A DNA stretch of 18,062 bases from Brevundimonas sp. UBA7534 (GCF_002479325.1 NZ_DLMO01000022.1:347-18408); one strand, 5' to 3'; counted from the first letter of the stretch, positions 1 through 7,604 are shown. Made by a program: numbers and translations. Notes: generated by a model from the sequence alone, not told the origin.

Positions 1-80
1 AACAGGTCGAAGGTCGCCGAACCCGTCAGCAGGGCGACGGTCAGGCCCGATCGCTTCTCGACCCGTCCGCGCCCGAACAT
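1..80 (-). CDS. mltG: Probable MltG endolytic transglycosylase, N-terminal fragment (cut by window edge)
   Basis: Only the first 26 codons are in the window. The ATG is one base after the fabF stop codon (TGA-G-ATG), so the two genes are almost certainly cotranscribed and translationally coupled. An AAGAAGG stretch inside the end of fabF could serve as the ribosome binding site. The visible peptide starts with a short basic stretch (MFGRGRVEKRSG) and turns hydrophobic (LTVALLTGSA), as expected for a protein with a cytoplasmic N-terminus and a single membrane anchor. The name rests on neighbourhood: in Caulobacter and many other bacteria mltG, a membrane-bound lytic transglycosylase that terminates nascent glycan strands, follows acpP-fabF. 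No catalytic residue is visible, so the identity is an inference. Confidence 0.5.
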   Translation of the reverse strand, partial: MFGRGRVEKRSGLTVALLTGSATFDL

Positions 81-81
81 C

Positions 82-1356
82 TCAGTCCACGACCTTCTTG
101 AAGATCACCGAGGCGTTGGTGCCGCCGAAGCCGAAGCTGTTGGACATCGCAACATCAATCTTTCTCGGCTTGCCCTTGTGCGGGACCAGGTCGATCGGCG
201 TCTCGTGTTCCGGATCGTCCAGGTTGATGGTCGGCGGGGCGATCTGGTCGCGGATGGCCAGGACGCAGAAAGCCGCCTCGATGGCCCCGGCGGCGCCCAG
301 AAGGTGGCCGGTCATCGACTTGGTGGACGACACCGCCAGGTCCTTGGCGTGGTCGCCGACCAGCCGCTCTATGGCCTTCAGTTCGATCCAGTCGGCCATG
401 GTCGAGGTGCCGTGGGCGTTGACGTAGTCGAGGTCGGAGGGTTGCAGCCCTGCGCGCTTCAACGCCGCCTTCATGGCCCGCTCGCCGCCCTCGCCGTCCT
501 CGGACGGGGCGGTGATGTGATAGGCGTCGCCGCTCATGCCGTAGCCGACGACCTCGGCGTAGATCTTGGCGCCGCGCGCCTTGGCGTGCTCGTACTCCTC
601 CAGCACGAATATCCCGGCGCCCTCGCCCATGACGAAGCCGGCGTGGCCGCGGTCATAGGGGCGCGAGGCCGTTTCGGGCGTGTCGTTATAGGCGGTGCAC
701 AGCGCCTTGCAGGCCAGAAAGCCCGCGATGCCGATCGGCACGATCGAGCTTTCCGCCCCACCGCACACCATAACGTCCGCGTCGTCCAGGGCGATCATCC
801 GGGCCGCGTCGCCGATGGCGTGGGCGCCGGTGGCGCAGGCGGTGACGACCGCGTGGTTCGGCCCCTTAAGGCCGTGGCGGATCGAGATCTGGCCGCCGGC
901 CAGGTTGATCAAGGCGCTGGGGATGAAAAAGGGGCTGACACGACGCGGCCCCTGTTCCTTCAGGATGATGGCGGTGTCGGCGATGGGGCCCAGGCCGCCG
1001 ATGCCGGCGCCGACCATGACACCGGTGCGCTCCTTGTCCTCGTCGGTTTCGGGTTTCCAGTTCGCGTCGTGCAGGGCCTCGTCGGCTGCGGCGATGGCGT
1101 ACAGGATGAAGTCGTCGACGCGCTTCCTGTCCTTGGCCGACATGATCTGGTCGGGGTCGAAGTCGCCCTCGCCGCCGCCGCCGCGCCCGTCCACGCTGGG
1201 AACCTCTCCGGCGATGGTGCAGGCGTAACCTTCGGCGTCGAAAGCGGTGATCGGACCGATGCCCGAACGCCCTTCTACGATGCCATTCCAGCTTTTCTCG
1301 ACGCCCCAGCCCAGGGGGGTCAGCAGGCCGATTCCTGTCACCACGACGCGACGCAT
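82..1356 (-). CDS. fabF: Beta-ketoacyl-ACP synthase II (FabF)
   Basis: This condensing enzyme extends acyl-ACP chains with malonyl-ACP in type II fatty acid synthesis in the cytoplasm. The Cys-His-His triad with its lysine is intact: Cys174 in TACATGAHA, His315 in NAHGTST, Lys346 and His351 in STKSMTGHLLGAAG. The C-terminus carries the usual FGFGGTNAS loop. I start at the ATG at 1354-1356 (MRRVVVTG, 424 residues) because AAGGAG lies about eight bases upstream. An in-frame ATG at 1386 would add ten residues of no family character and has no such site. A glycine-rich stretch (GRGGGGEGD) near residue 60 is a surface-loop variation. The gene follows acpP after a hairpin and is coupled to the probable mltG downstream. 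Confidence 0.97.
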   Translation of the reverse strand: MRRVVVTGIGLLTPLGWGVEKSWNGIVEGRSGIGPITAFDAEGYACTIAGEVPSVDGRGGGGEGDFDPDQIMSAKDRKRVDDFILYAIAAADEALHDANWKPETDEDKERTGVMVGAGIGGLGPIADTAIILKEQGPRRVSPFFIPSALINLAGGQISIRHGLKGPNHAVVTACATGAHAIGDAARMIALDDADVMVCGGAESSIVPIGIAGFLACKALCTAYNDTPETASRPYDRGHAGFVMGEGAGIFVLEEYEHAKARGAKIYAEVVGYGMSGDAYHITAPSEDGEGGERAMKAALKRAGLQPSDLDYVNAHGTSTMADWIELKAIERLVGDHAKDLAVSSTKSMTGHLLGAAGAIEAAFCVLAIRDQIAPPTINLDDPEHETPIDLVPHKGKPRKIDVAMSNSFGFGGTNASVIFKKVVD

Positions 1357-1414
1357 GGCGTTCGCTCCTTCGCTCTTACGATTCAACGCAAATCCCGAAG
1401 CCGGATTCGCGGGT

Positions 1415-1464
1415 CAGAAACAGTAAAGGCCGCCGGGCGTCTCCGCTAGGAGCGCCGGGCGGCC
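1415..1464 (-). terminator. Intrinsic terminator or attenuator between acpP and fabF
   Basis: Positions 1428-1439 and 1453-1464 form a 12-bp stem with one mismatch. A second 4-bp stem (1441-1444 with 1449-1452) closes a GCTA-position loop after a one-base bulge. Read on the minus strand, the GC-rich hairpin is followed at once by TTTACTGTTTCTG, a T-rich but interrupted tail. It lies 27 bases past the acpP stop codon and about 70 bases ahead of the fabF start. This is the layout of a leaky Rho-independent terminator that would lower fabF relative to acpP. It could instead be an RNA-processing or stabilising structure. Confidence 0.6.
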
Positions 1465-1491
1465 CTGACTATCGCCGGACGGCGGCTGAAA

Positions 1492-1731
1492 TCAGCCGGC
1501 CGACTTTTCGTCGATGTACTTCACGGCGTCGCCGACCGTCTGGATGTGTTCGGCGGCGTCGTCCGGGATTTCGATGTCGAATTCTTCTTCGAAGGCCATC
1601 ACCAGCTCGACGTTGTCGAGCGAGTCGGCGCCCAGGTCGTCGATGAAGCTGGCCTTTTCCGTGACCTTGTCCGGATCGGCGTCCAGGTGGTCGATGACGA
1701 TCTTGCGAACGCGCTCGAGGGTGTCGGACAT
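1492..1731 (-). CDS. acpP: Acyl carrier protein (AcpP)
   Basis: This is the small acidic carrier to which growing acyl chains are bound by a 4'-phosphopantetheine arm during fatty acid and lipid A synthesis. The 79-residue length is typical. The attachment site is Ser37 in LGADSLDNVELV, at the start of helix II, and the protein is rich in Asp and Glu throughout. The ATG at 1729-1731 has a purine-rich GAGAGA upstream. The gene lies between fabG (171 bases upstream) and fabF (135 bases downstream). Both gaps are larger than usual within an operon, and the upstream one holds a possible promoter. A 7-bp palindrome (1483-1489 with 1492-1498) covers the stop codon. Confidence 0.98.
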   Translation of the reverse strand: MSDTLERVRKIVIDHLDADPDKVTEKASFIDDLGADSLDNVELVMAFEEEFDIEIPDDAAEHIQTVGDAVKYIDEKSAG

Positions 1732-1848
1732 GAGTGTCTCTCTGCCTGTTTAAATGCGCCGTAGAGGCGGGGTCTCATCAAAAATCGCCGTCTCACGGCA
1801 GCGCCGACGACGCAAGCCCAAAGGGCTCGAACCGCCAATGCATACCGC

Positions 1849-1876
1849 CCTTTAGCACAGCCGTCGGGGCGGGAAA
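1849..1876 (-). promoter_or_regulatory. Candidate acpP promoter
   Basis: In the 171-base fabG-acpP gap the minus strand reads TTTCCCG, 13 bases, then GCTAAAGG. This resembles the Caulobacter housekeeping promoter (TTGACGS, 10-14 bases, GCTANAWC) well at the -10 and poorly at the -35. It would give a leader of about 110 bases for acpP. A separate acpP promoter would fit the high demand for ACP. The match is by eye and could be chance. Confidence 0.28.
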
Positions 1877-1902
1877 TAGTCTGTTGCGTGTCGTGATCGC
1901 GG

Positions 1903-2643
1903 TCAGATCATCGCCATGCCGCCGTTCACGTGCAAGGTCTGGCCCGTGACATAGGCGGCTTCGTCCGAACACAGATAGACGGCGGCGGCGGCGATCTCGT
2001 CGCCCGAACCCAGGCGACCGGCGGGAATCTTGGCCAGGATGGTCTCGCGTTGCTGCTCGTTCAGCACGTCGGTCATGGGGCTGGCGATGAAGCCCGGCGC
2101 GATGCAGTTGACGGTGATCCCACGCGAGCCGACCTCCTGGGCCAGCGACTTGGAAAAGCCGATCATGCCGGCCTTGGACGCCGAATAGTTGGTCTGGCCG
2201 GGGTTGCCGGTGACGCCGACCACGGAGGTCACGCCGATGATGCGGCCGGCGCGACGCTTCATCATGCCCTTCACCGCCGCACGGGTCAGGCGGAAATAGC
2301 TTTCCAGATTGACCTTGAGCACGTGCTCGAAGTCCTCGTCCTTCATCCGCATCAGCAGGCCGTCCTTGGTGACGCCCGCATTGGCCACGAGAATATCCAA
2401 CGGCGCGCCGGCCGCCGTTTCCGCCGCATTGACCAGATTGTCGACCGACTCGGCGTCCGACAGGTTGGCCGTGGCGAAATGCGCCCGTTCGCCCAACTCC
2501 TTGGCCAGGTCCGCCAGCACGGCCTCACGCGTGCCCGACAGCACCACGGTCGCGCCCTGGGCGTGCAGCGCCCGCGCGATCGCCCCGCCGATGCCGCCCG
2601 TCGCGCCGGTCACCAGCGCGGTCTTGCCTGCGAGATTGAACAT
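1903..2643 (-). CDS. fabG: 3-oxoacyl-ACP reductase (FabG)
   Basis: This short-chain dehydrogenase reduces 3-oxoacyl-ACP to 3-hydroxyacyl-ACP with NADPH, the first reduction of each elongation cycle. The 246-residue protein has the Rossmann glycine motif TGATGGIG (12-19), NAG (88-90), Asn112, and the catalytic Ser140, Tyr153 and Lys157 in GVTSVVG...YSASKAG. The C-terminal GQTLHVNGGMAMI is characteristic of FabG among the family. The ATG at 2641-2643 is preceded by GGAG seven bases upstream. The gene follows fabD on the same strand, but the 140 bases between them are filled by a composite inverted repeat. Confidence 0.97.
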   Translation of the reverse strand: MFNLAGKTALVTGATGGIGGAIARALHAQGATVVLSGTREAVLADLAKELGERAHFATANLSDAESVDNLVNAAETAAGAPLDILVANAGVTKDGLLMRMKDEDFEHVLKVNLESYFRLTRAAVKGMMKRRAGRIIGVTSVVGVTGNPGQTNYSASKAGMIGFSKSLAQEVGSRGITVNCIAPGFIASPMTDVLNEQQRETILAKIPAGRLGSGDEIAAAAVYLCSDEAAYVTGQTLHVNGGMAMI

Positions 2644-2652
2644 TCAAATTCT

Positions 2653-2780
2653 CCGCTCATCCCGGCGAAAGCCGGGACCCAGTGCTTTCAAGCGCAGGAT
2701 GGCCGGGATCACCACTCCTGCACAAACTCAAACGCTCATCGCCCAAAGTTCTGGGTCCCGGCTTTCGCCGGGATGAGCGG
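2653..2780. repeat. Perfect 30-bp inverted repeat pair (REP/BIME-like intergenic element)
   Basis: Positions 2653-2682 and 2751-2780 are exact reverse complements over 30 bases, separated by 68 bases. Each arm is itself a hairpin: 2661-2676 reads CCCGGC-GAAA-GCCGGG on the plus strand, and 2755-2770 is its complement. The spacer holds a third, 6-bp stem (2694-2699 with 2716-2721). The element fills nearly all of the fabD-fabG gap, leaving the fabG ribosome binding site just at its edge. From memory, CATCCCGGCGAAAGCCGGGA-type motifs are scattered through intergenic regions of alphaproteobacteria as REP-like elements; copy number in this genome cannot be judged here. Confidence 0.85.
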
Positions 2781-2783
2781 GTC

Positions 2784-3746
2784 TCAAAGAGCCTTCGCGA
2801 ACGTTTCCAGGTCTTCCGGCGTGTTCAGCGGCAGGCTTTCGGCGTCCGGCGCGATGCGCTTGGCCATGCCGGTCAGCACCTTGCCCGATCCGACCTCGAC
2901 GAAGCGCGTCACGCCGCCTTCGCCGGCCATCCATTCCATGCTTTCGCGCCAGCGCACACGGCCGGTGACCTGTTCGACCAGCAGGCGGCGGATCGTCTCG
3001 GGGTCGCTTTCCGGGCGGGCGGTGACGTTGGCGACCACCGGGACGACCGGCGCGACGATCTTCGCCGAGGCCAGGGCGGCGGCCATCTCATCGGCGGCCG
3101 GCTGCATCAGCGGGCAGTGGAAGGGCGCCGAGACGTTCAGCGGGATCGCCCGCGCGCCCAGTTCCTTGGCCTTTTCGATGGCCCGGTCCACCGCCGCCTT
3201 GTCGCCGGAGATGACGATATTGCCGGCGTTGTTGTCGTTGGCGACGACGCAGACGCCGACTTCCGCGCCGGCCGCCGCGGCCGCCTCGGCCAAGGCGAGG
3301 TCGGTCTTGGGCCCGATCAGCGACGCCATCGCCCCCTTGCCGACCGGCGCGGCCCGCTGCATCGCCTGACCGCGCAGCTTCAAAAGCCGGGCAGTGTCAG
3401 ACACGCTCAGGGCGCCCGCCGCCGCCAGGGCCGAATATTCGCCCAGCGAGTGGCCGGCGACGAAGGCGGCCCGCGAAACGTCCACGCCGAACTCGACCTT
3501 CAGCGCACGGATCACGGCCAGCGACACGGCCATCAAGGCCGGCTGGGCGTTCTCGGTCAGGGTCAGTTGGTCCTCCGGCCCCTCGCGCATCAGGACCGAC
3601 AGCTTCTGGCCCAACGCTTCGTCCACCTCGGCGAAGACGTCGCGGGCGGATGGGAAGGCGTCGGCCAGCGCCGCGCCCATGCCGACCGCCTGGCTGCCCT
3701 GTCCGGGGAAAAGAAGCGCGAGGGTCATGTGCGGTTCGTCCGTCAT
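2784..3746 (-). CDS. fabD: Malonyl-CoA:ACP transacylase (FabD)
   Basis: FabD loads malonyl groups from CoA onto ACP, supplying the extender unit for the condensing enzymes. The oxyanion-hole motif FPGQGSQ (13-19), the nucleophile Ser100 in GHSLGEYSAL, Arg125 in LKLRGQAM and the catalytic His210 in VSAPFHCPLM are all present, and 320 residues is a normal length. Two ATG starts are possible: 3746 (MTDEPHMTLALLFPG), used here, and 3728 (MTLALLFPG). Neither has a strong ribosome binding site, and the shorter form would resemble many family members more closely. It is the first gene of the fab cluster, and a possible promoter lies in the 71 bases upstream. Confidence 0.97.
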   Translation of the reverse strand: MTDEPHMTLALLFPGQGSQAVGMGAALADAFPSARDVFAEVDEALGQKLSVLMREGPEDQLTLTENAQPALMAVSLAVIRALKVEFGVDVSRAAFVAGHSLGEYSALAAAGALSVSDTARLLKLRGQAMQRAAPVGKGAMASLIGPKTDLALAEAAAAAGAEVGVCVVANDNNAGNIVISGDKAAVDRAIEKAKELGARAIPLNVSAPFHCPLMQPAADEMAAALASAKIVAPVVPVVANVTARPESDPETIRRLLVEQVTGRVRWRESMEWMAGEGGVTRFVEVGSGKVLTGMAKRIAPDAESLPLNTPEDLETFAKAL

Positions 3747-3768
3747 CGTCCTGGAATCGAGCCGGGAG

Positions 3769-3796
3769 GGGTAAGCGAAAGCCTTCCCTACGGCAA
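3769..3796 (-). promoter_or_regulatory. Candidate promoter of fabD
   Basis: The minus strand reads TTGCCGT, 13 bases, then GCTTACCC, ending 22 bases before the fabD ATG at 3746. The -35 part matches the Caulobacter consensus TTGACGS at five of seven positions; the -10 part is weaker. The same bases also form an imperfect hairpin (GGGAAGGC-TTTC-GCTTACCC), so they may instead be a weak terminator for the upstream phosphatase gene. Confidence 0.25.
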
Positions 3797-3817
3797 GCCA
3801 AGCCGAGAACGGCGGCT

Positions 3818-5248
3818 TCAGTCCTTGATCTCAGCCGTGCACGGGCGGTCGTCAGGCCCTGCCGCGCCGTCGCAGCGACGGGCCGCCAGCAACGTCTCAT
3901 CCGTTTCGATCAACCGGTTCAGCCCGTCCTCGCCCTTCACCAGGGTAAAGGCGTCATAGAGCCGCCCCGTGGCGGTGAAGGCGCGGAAGTTCAGGCGATC
4001 CGCCTCGACGTCGACCAGCTGGTAGAGCTCGGTGTTTTCGGCGGCGCGGACCGGCTGGGTGTCGGCGCGATCGTTCAGGCCGTACATCTTCGAGCCCGTG
4101 ACCGAGACGACATAGACCGGCCCCTGCGGTCGCCCGGCGTCGCTGTTGGCGCGCGAGGCCTCGGCGCCAGCGGGATCGGACACCCGGCCGTAGCAGTGAT
4201 CATGCCCCTGCAGCACCAGATCGATCCGGCGCGCGTCGAAGATCGGCTTCCACGCCGTCTTCAGTTCCTCGGTGTCCTCAGGTCGGGCGCAGGTGTAGAT
4301 CGGCTGATGGAACAGAGCAACGTTCCAGCGCGCGGGGCTGGAGGCCAGCGCCTGATCCAGCCAGCGGGTCTGGCTTTCGGACGCGCCCAGGTCGATGGCC
4401 GCCGTGCCGTCCAGCACGATGAACCGCACGCCCTGGTAGTCGACGAAATAGCTGGTCTGCTCCGCCCCCGGCGCGCCGTTTTGAGGCAAGGCGAACTGCA
4501 GCGGCCAGTGCGGCCCCAACTCCCGCGACTCCGTCCCGTCGGGCAGGATGTGGTCGACGTATTCGTGATTGCCGGTCGCGGGGACCTGCGGCGTCATGGC
4601 GAAGGCGCGACCGCCCGCCTCGGTCCATTCGCCCCATTCGTCGTCGTGCACCTTGGTCTCGCGCTGGGCCACCAAGTCGCCGGCGTGGACGACCAGGGCG
4701 GCGGGACCGGCCTCCTTCAGGGCCGAGCGGATGACGCGCGAGCCGATCTCGAGGATGTCGTTCTGGGTGTCGCCCAGATAGATGAAACGGAACGGCGCGA
4801 AATCGGCCGCCGCCGTGCGGAACGGCAGCCATTCGCTCCAGCCGTCGGCGGCGCGGACGCGATAGACGTAGCGGGTGGCGGGCTCCAGCCCCTCGAACCG
4901 CACCTGGTGATAGAGCGCCTGGCCGTTCTCGTTCTCGATCGGCGCGGTCGTTCCCGCGACGGTGCGGGCGGAAAATCCCAGCAGGGGGCCGTCGATCTCC
5001 TCGGCGATCTGCGCCTCGGCGGTCGTCTGTCGGACATCGGTGCGCCAGGCCACGGCGGCTCCGTGCGCGGCGTCGGCGGCGGGGCTCAGCACGATGCGAT
5101 CGGCCCAGCCCCTGGCCGCCCACCGTCCGTTCGGCGCATGGGCCGGCGGCGGCGCGGGATCGGGGTCCGGCGGCGCCATCACCTGGGCCACGGCCGGCCA
5201 GGCGGCCAGCACGACAAGTCCCATCAGGGCGGCGACGGACGTCTTCAT
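3818..5248 (-). CDS. Secreted purple-acid-phosphatase-like metallophosphoesterase
   Basis: The 476-residue protein starts with a Sec signal peptide (MKTSVAALMG, then a hydrophobic run) with a likely cut after AVA at residue 21, so it should act in the periplasm or outside the cell. Residues 45-150 look like the fibronectin-type N-terminal domain of purple acid phosphatases. Residues 153-430 hold the dinuclear metallophosphatase core: GDTQ (Asp160), HAGDL (Asp191), GNHEY (Asn227, His228), FHQP (His314) and GHDHCY (His349, His351). It probably hydrolyses phosphomonoesters, though the substrate is unknown. The tyrosine that gives plant and animal enzymes their purple iron centre (GDxxY) is absent (GDLVAQ), so the metals may differ. 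GGGGGA precedes the ATG. There is no functional link to its neighbours. Confidence 0.88.
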   Translation of the reverse strand: MKTSVAALMGLVVLAAWPAVAQVMAPPDPDPAPPPAHAPNGRWAARGWADRIVLSPAADAAHGAAVAWRTDVRQTTAEAQIAEEIDGPLLGFSARTVAGTTAPIENENGQALYHQVRFEGLEPATRYVYRVRAADGWSEWLPFRTAAADFAPFRFIYLGDTQNDILEIGSRVIRSALKEAGPAALVVHAGDLVAQRETKVHDDEWGEWTEAGGRAFAMTPQVPATGNHEYVDHILPDGTESRELGPHWPLQFALPQNGAPGAEQTSYFVDYQGVRFIVLDGTAAIDLGASESQTRWLDQALASSPARWNVALFHQPIYTCARPEDTEELKTAWKPIFDARRIDLVLQGHDHCYGRVSDPAGAEASRANSDAGRPQGPVYVVSVTGSKMYGLNDRADTQPVRAAENTELYQLVDVEADRLNFRAFTATGRLYDAFTLVKGEDGLNRLIETDETLLAARRCDGAAGPDDRPCTAEIKD

Positions 5249-5341
5249 GCTCGATCCCCCAAGCGGTTTCCCGATCCGCCTAGCGGGGATGTGCGACGGT
5301 TCCCCGAGACTATCGTGAAGGTCTGACGATGATCGCGCCGG

Positions 5342-6637
5342 CTACGGTCGAAGCAGACCGATCAGTTCGTTCCCCGCCAGCAGGGCGAACAGCAGCGCCG
5401 CCGCGCCCAGAAGCAGGTTCGACGCCCAGCCGCTGCGCCACGGACGCGGCGTTCTGTCGCTGTTCAGCAGCCAGATCAGCGTCCCGGCCAGGAAGGGCAT
5501 GAACAGACTGCCCAGCACCCCATAGGCGACGATCAGGCCGAACGGCCGATCCATGAACAGCAGGACGATGGGCGGGAATGTCAGCCACATCGCATAGGCG
5601 CGGAACGGCAAGGTCTTCTCGACGGGCCCTTCGCCCTCGATCCCCCGCTCCAGCCCGCGTGAACGGCCGGAGACGTGGCCGTAGAAGTCGGCGAACATCA
5701 GGCTGACGCCCTGCCAGACGCCGATCAGGCTGGAGAAGGTGGCGGCCCAGAAGCCGACCAGGAACAGGATGGAGATCGGCCGCCCGAACCGGTCGCGAAG
5801 CACCTGATCCAGGTCCAGCAGGCCCCGCTCGCCGCTTCTCAGGGCGATGCCCGCCGAATACAGCAGTTCCGCCCCGACGATCAGCATGGCGATGACGAAG
5901 ACGCCGGTGACGACATAGGCCACGCCGTTGTCCAGCCGCATGACCCGCATCCAGCCAGGCCCGCGCCAGCCCTTGGCGTTCACCCAATAGCCGTAGGCCG
6001 CCATGGTGATCGTGCCGCCGACCCCGCCGATCAGGCCCAGGGTATAGAAGACCGACCCCTGCGGCAGCGTCGGAACCATGCCCGTCATCAGCGCCGGAAG
6101 ATCGGGCGCCACGATGACCGCCAGGCTGACGACGGTGACGAACATCAGCCCGACCAGGCCCGTCATCACCTTCTCGAACAGGCCGTAGCCGCCGAACCAG
6201 ACGAAGGCGAGCCCGATCACGCCGCTGAGCACGCCCCACACCTTCAGGTCGCCGCCGAAAAGGGCAGCCAGCGGCAGAGCCGTCGCCGTCATCGCCGCTG
6301 CGCCATAGACGAAGCCCCAGATGACGACATAGAGGCCGAAATAGACGCCCGCCCAGTTCAGCCGTCCTCCAAACCAGCCGCCGCCCAGCGACGACCAACC
6401 GTCGAAAATCGTCCGCCCGCTGGCCAGGGTCCAGCGGCCCACGCCCTCGGCCAGGGCGATCTTTATGACCGTCCCGACGATCGCGGCCCACAGCAGGGCG
6501 TAGCCGAAGCGCGAGCCCGCGATCAGGGTGGCGACCAGGTCGCCTGCGCCGACACCCGTGGCGGCCACGACGATGCCCGGGCCGATCAGGGACCAGCGGG
6601 CGCGGGTGGTCTGGGGTTCGTTCTCGGGTTCGGACAT
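5342..6637 (-). CDS. Divergent NRAMP-family divalent metal transporter lacking the canonical metal-site motifs
   Basis: This 431-residue inner-membrane protein has about eleven hydrophobic segments and NRAMP-type sequence in TM1 (GPGIVVAATG...ATLIAGSRFGY, residues 19-46). Canonical NRAMP Mn/Fe transporters carry DPGN in TM1 and MPH(N) in TM6. Here these read GAGD (30-33) and MAAY (212-215), so the known metal ligands are replaced. Such proteins form NRAMP-related groups, and at least one described group moves magnesium; the substrate here cannot be assigned. The start at 6637 has only a weak ribosome binding site (AGG eight bases upstream). The 93 bases to the phosphatase gene downstream show no clear terminator, only a 6-bp CGGGGA/TCCCCG repeat (5284-5306). 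Upstream, lgt is divergent across 100 bases. Confidence 0.82.
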   Translation of the reverse strand: MSEPENEPQTTRARWSLIGPGIVVAATGVGAGDLVATLIAGSRFGYALLWAAIVGTVIKIALAEGVGRWTLASGRTIFDGWSSLGGGWFGGRLNWAGVYFGLYVVIWGFVYGAAAMTATALPLAALFGGDLKVWGVLSGVIGLAFVWFGGYGLFEKVMTGLVGLMFVTVVSLAVIVAPDLPALMTGMVPTLPQGSVFYTLGLIGGVGGTITMAAYGYWVNAKGWRGPGWMRVMRLDNGVAYVVTGVFVIAMLIVGAELLYSAGIALRSGERGLLDLDQVLRDRFGRPISILFLVGFWAATFSSLIGVWQGVSLMFADFYGHVSGRSRGLERGIEGEGPVEKTLPFRAYAMWLTFPPIVLLFMDRPFGLIVAYGVLGSLFMPFLAGTLIWLLNSDRTPRPWRSGWASNLLLGAAALLFALLAGNELIGLLRP

Positions 6638-6737
6638 GACGCGAGCCTAGCCGCCCGCCAACAAGCCGTCACCTTCGCAGGCGACGCAGGCGGCGACGCT
6701 TGCTAAAGCGGGCGGCGATCCAGCTTCGAGGTGCGAC

Positions 6738-7604
6738 TTGCCCTTTCCCGAATTCGATCCGGTCCTGATCCATCTGGGACCGTTGCCGATCCGTTGGTAC
6801 GCCCTGGCCTATGTGGCGGGCATCGTCCTGGGCTGGTGGTACGCCACCCGTCTGGTCAAGACCGACCGGCTGTGGGGCGGGCGGCCGCCGATGACGCCGG
6901 CGCAGCTGGACGACCTGGTGCTGTGGATCGTGCTGGGCATCATCCTGGGCGGGCGACTGGGCTATGCGCTGTTCTACAAGCCGGTCATGTACGCCCAGCT
7001 GTTCACCGGCGACACGCTGGGCGAACGCTTCGAGCTGTTCCAGCTGTGGACCGGCGGCATGAGCTTCCATGGCGGCTTCCTGGGCGTGGCCCTGGCCATC
7101 GTCCTGTTCTCGCGCGCGCAGAAGATCGACATGCTGCGGATCGGCGATCTGGTGGCGCCGGTGGTGCCCATCGGCCTGGGCTTCGGCCGACTGGCCAACT
7201 TCATCAATGGCGAGCTGTGGGGCCGCGAGACGACGGTCCCCTGGGCCATTCGCTTCTGCAACGACCGCATTCAGCAGATGTACGGATTCTGCCCGGCCGG
7301 CGACGCGCCGCGCCATCCCAGCCAACTCTATGAGGCGGGGCTGGAGGGAATCGTCCTGTTCGGCCTGCTGTCGCTGGCGGTGTGGAAGGGGCGGCTGCTG
7401 ATGAAGCCGGGCTATGTCACCGGCCTGTTCCTGGTCGGCTACGGCGTCTGCCGCGCCCTGCTGGAGAATGTGCGCGAGCCGGACTACGGCATGCCCGACT
7501 TCCCGCTGGGACTGACGATGGGTATGATGCTGTCGATTCCGATGGTCCTGGTCGGTCTGTGGCTGATCTGGCGGGCCCGGAGCCGCCCGCCCGTCGTCGC
7601 ATGA
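6738..7604 (+). CDS. lgt: Prolipoprotein diacylglyceryl transferase (Lgt)
   Basis: Lgt transfers diacylglycerol from phosphatidylglycerol to the lipobox cysteine of prolipoproteins in the inner membrane, the first step of lipoprotein maturation. The 288-residue protein has multiple membrane segments, HGG (111-113), the family signature GRLANFINGELWG (150-162, with Arg151 matching the essential arginine), HPSQLYEA (193-200) and a C-terminal NVREPD. The start is a TTG preceded by GAGGTG six bases upstream, and no ATG or GTG in frame fits better. The stop codon overlaps the ATG of midA (ATGA). A GCTAAAGC at 6702-6709 resembles a Caulobacter -10 element but lacks a convincing -35. Confidence 0.97.
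   Translation: MPFPEFDPVLIHLGPLPIRWYALAYVAGIVLGWWYATRLVKTDRLWGGRPPMTPAQLDDLVLWIVLGIILGGRLGYALFYKPVMYAQLFTGDTLGERFELFQLWTGGMSFHGGFLGVALAIVLFSRAQKIDMLRIGDLVAPVVPIGLGFGRLANFINGELWGRETTVPWAIRFCNDRIQQMYGFCPAGDAPRHPSQLYEAGLEGIVLFGLLSLAVWKGRLLMKPGYVTGLFLVGYGVCRALLENVREPDYGMPDFPLGLTMGMMLSIPMVLVGLWLIWRARSRPPVVA

Noticed and set aside
1233..1356. Suspected N-terminal extension of FabF from the upstream ATG at 1386
   Set aside because: The ten extra residues are unlike the family, and a clear AAGGAG lies at the right distance from the ATG at 1356.
178..1449. Long plus-strand open frame of 423 codons opposite fabF
   Set aside because: It is antisense to an intact fabF, has low-complexity Gly/Ala/Val/Arg composition and no recognisable domain. 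Such frames are common opposite genes in high-GC DNA.
1823..1833. tRNA T-arm-like GGTTCGAGCCC on the minus strand in the fabG-acpP gap
   Set aside because: No acceptor, D or anticodon arms can be built around it, so it is a chance match to the B-box pattern.
3650..5326. Plus-strand open frame of 558 codons opposite the phosphatase gene
   Set aside because: It is a mirror of codon bias on the other strand, with no start signal or domain, while the minus-strand gene has full metal motifs and a signal peptide.
6697..6710. Small palindrome CGCTT-GCTA-AAGCG in the divergent NRAMP-lgt gap
   Set aside because: A 5-bp stem is too short to claim an operator, and it coincides with a possible lgt -10 element. 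It is noted only in the lgt entry.
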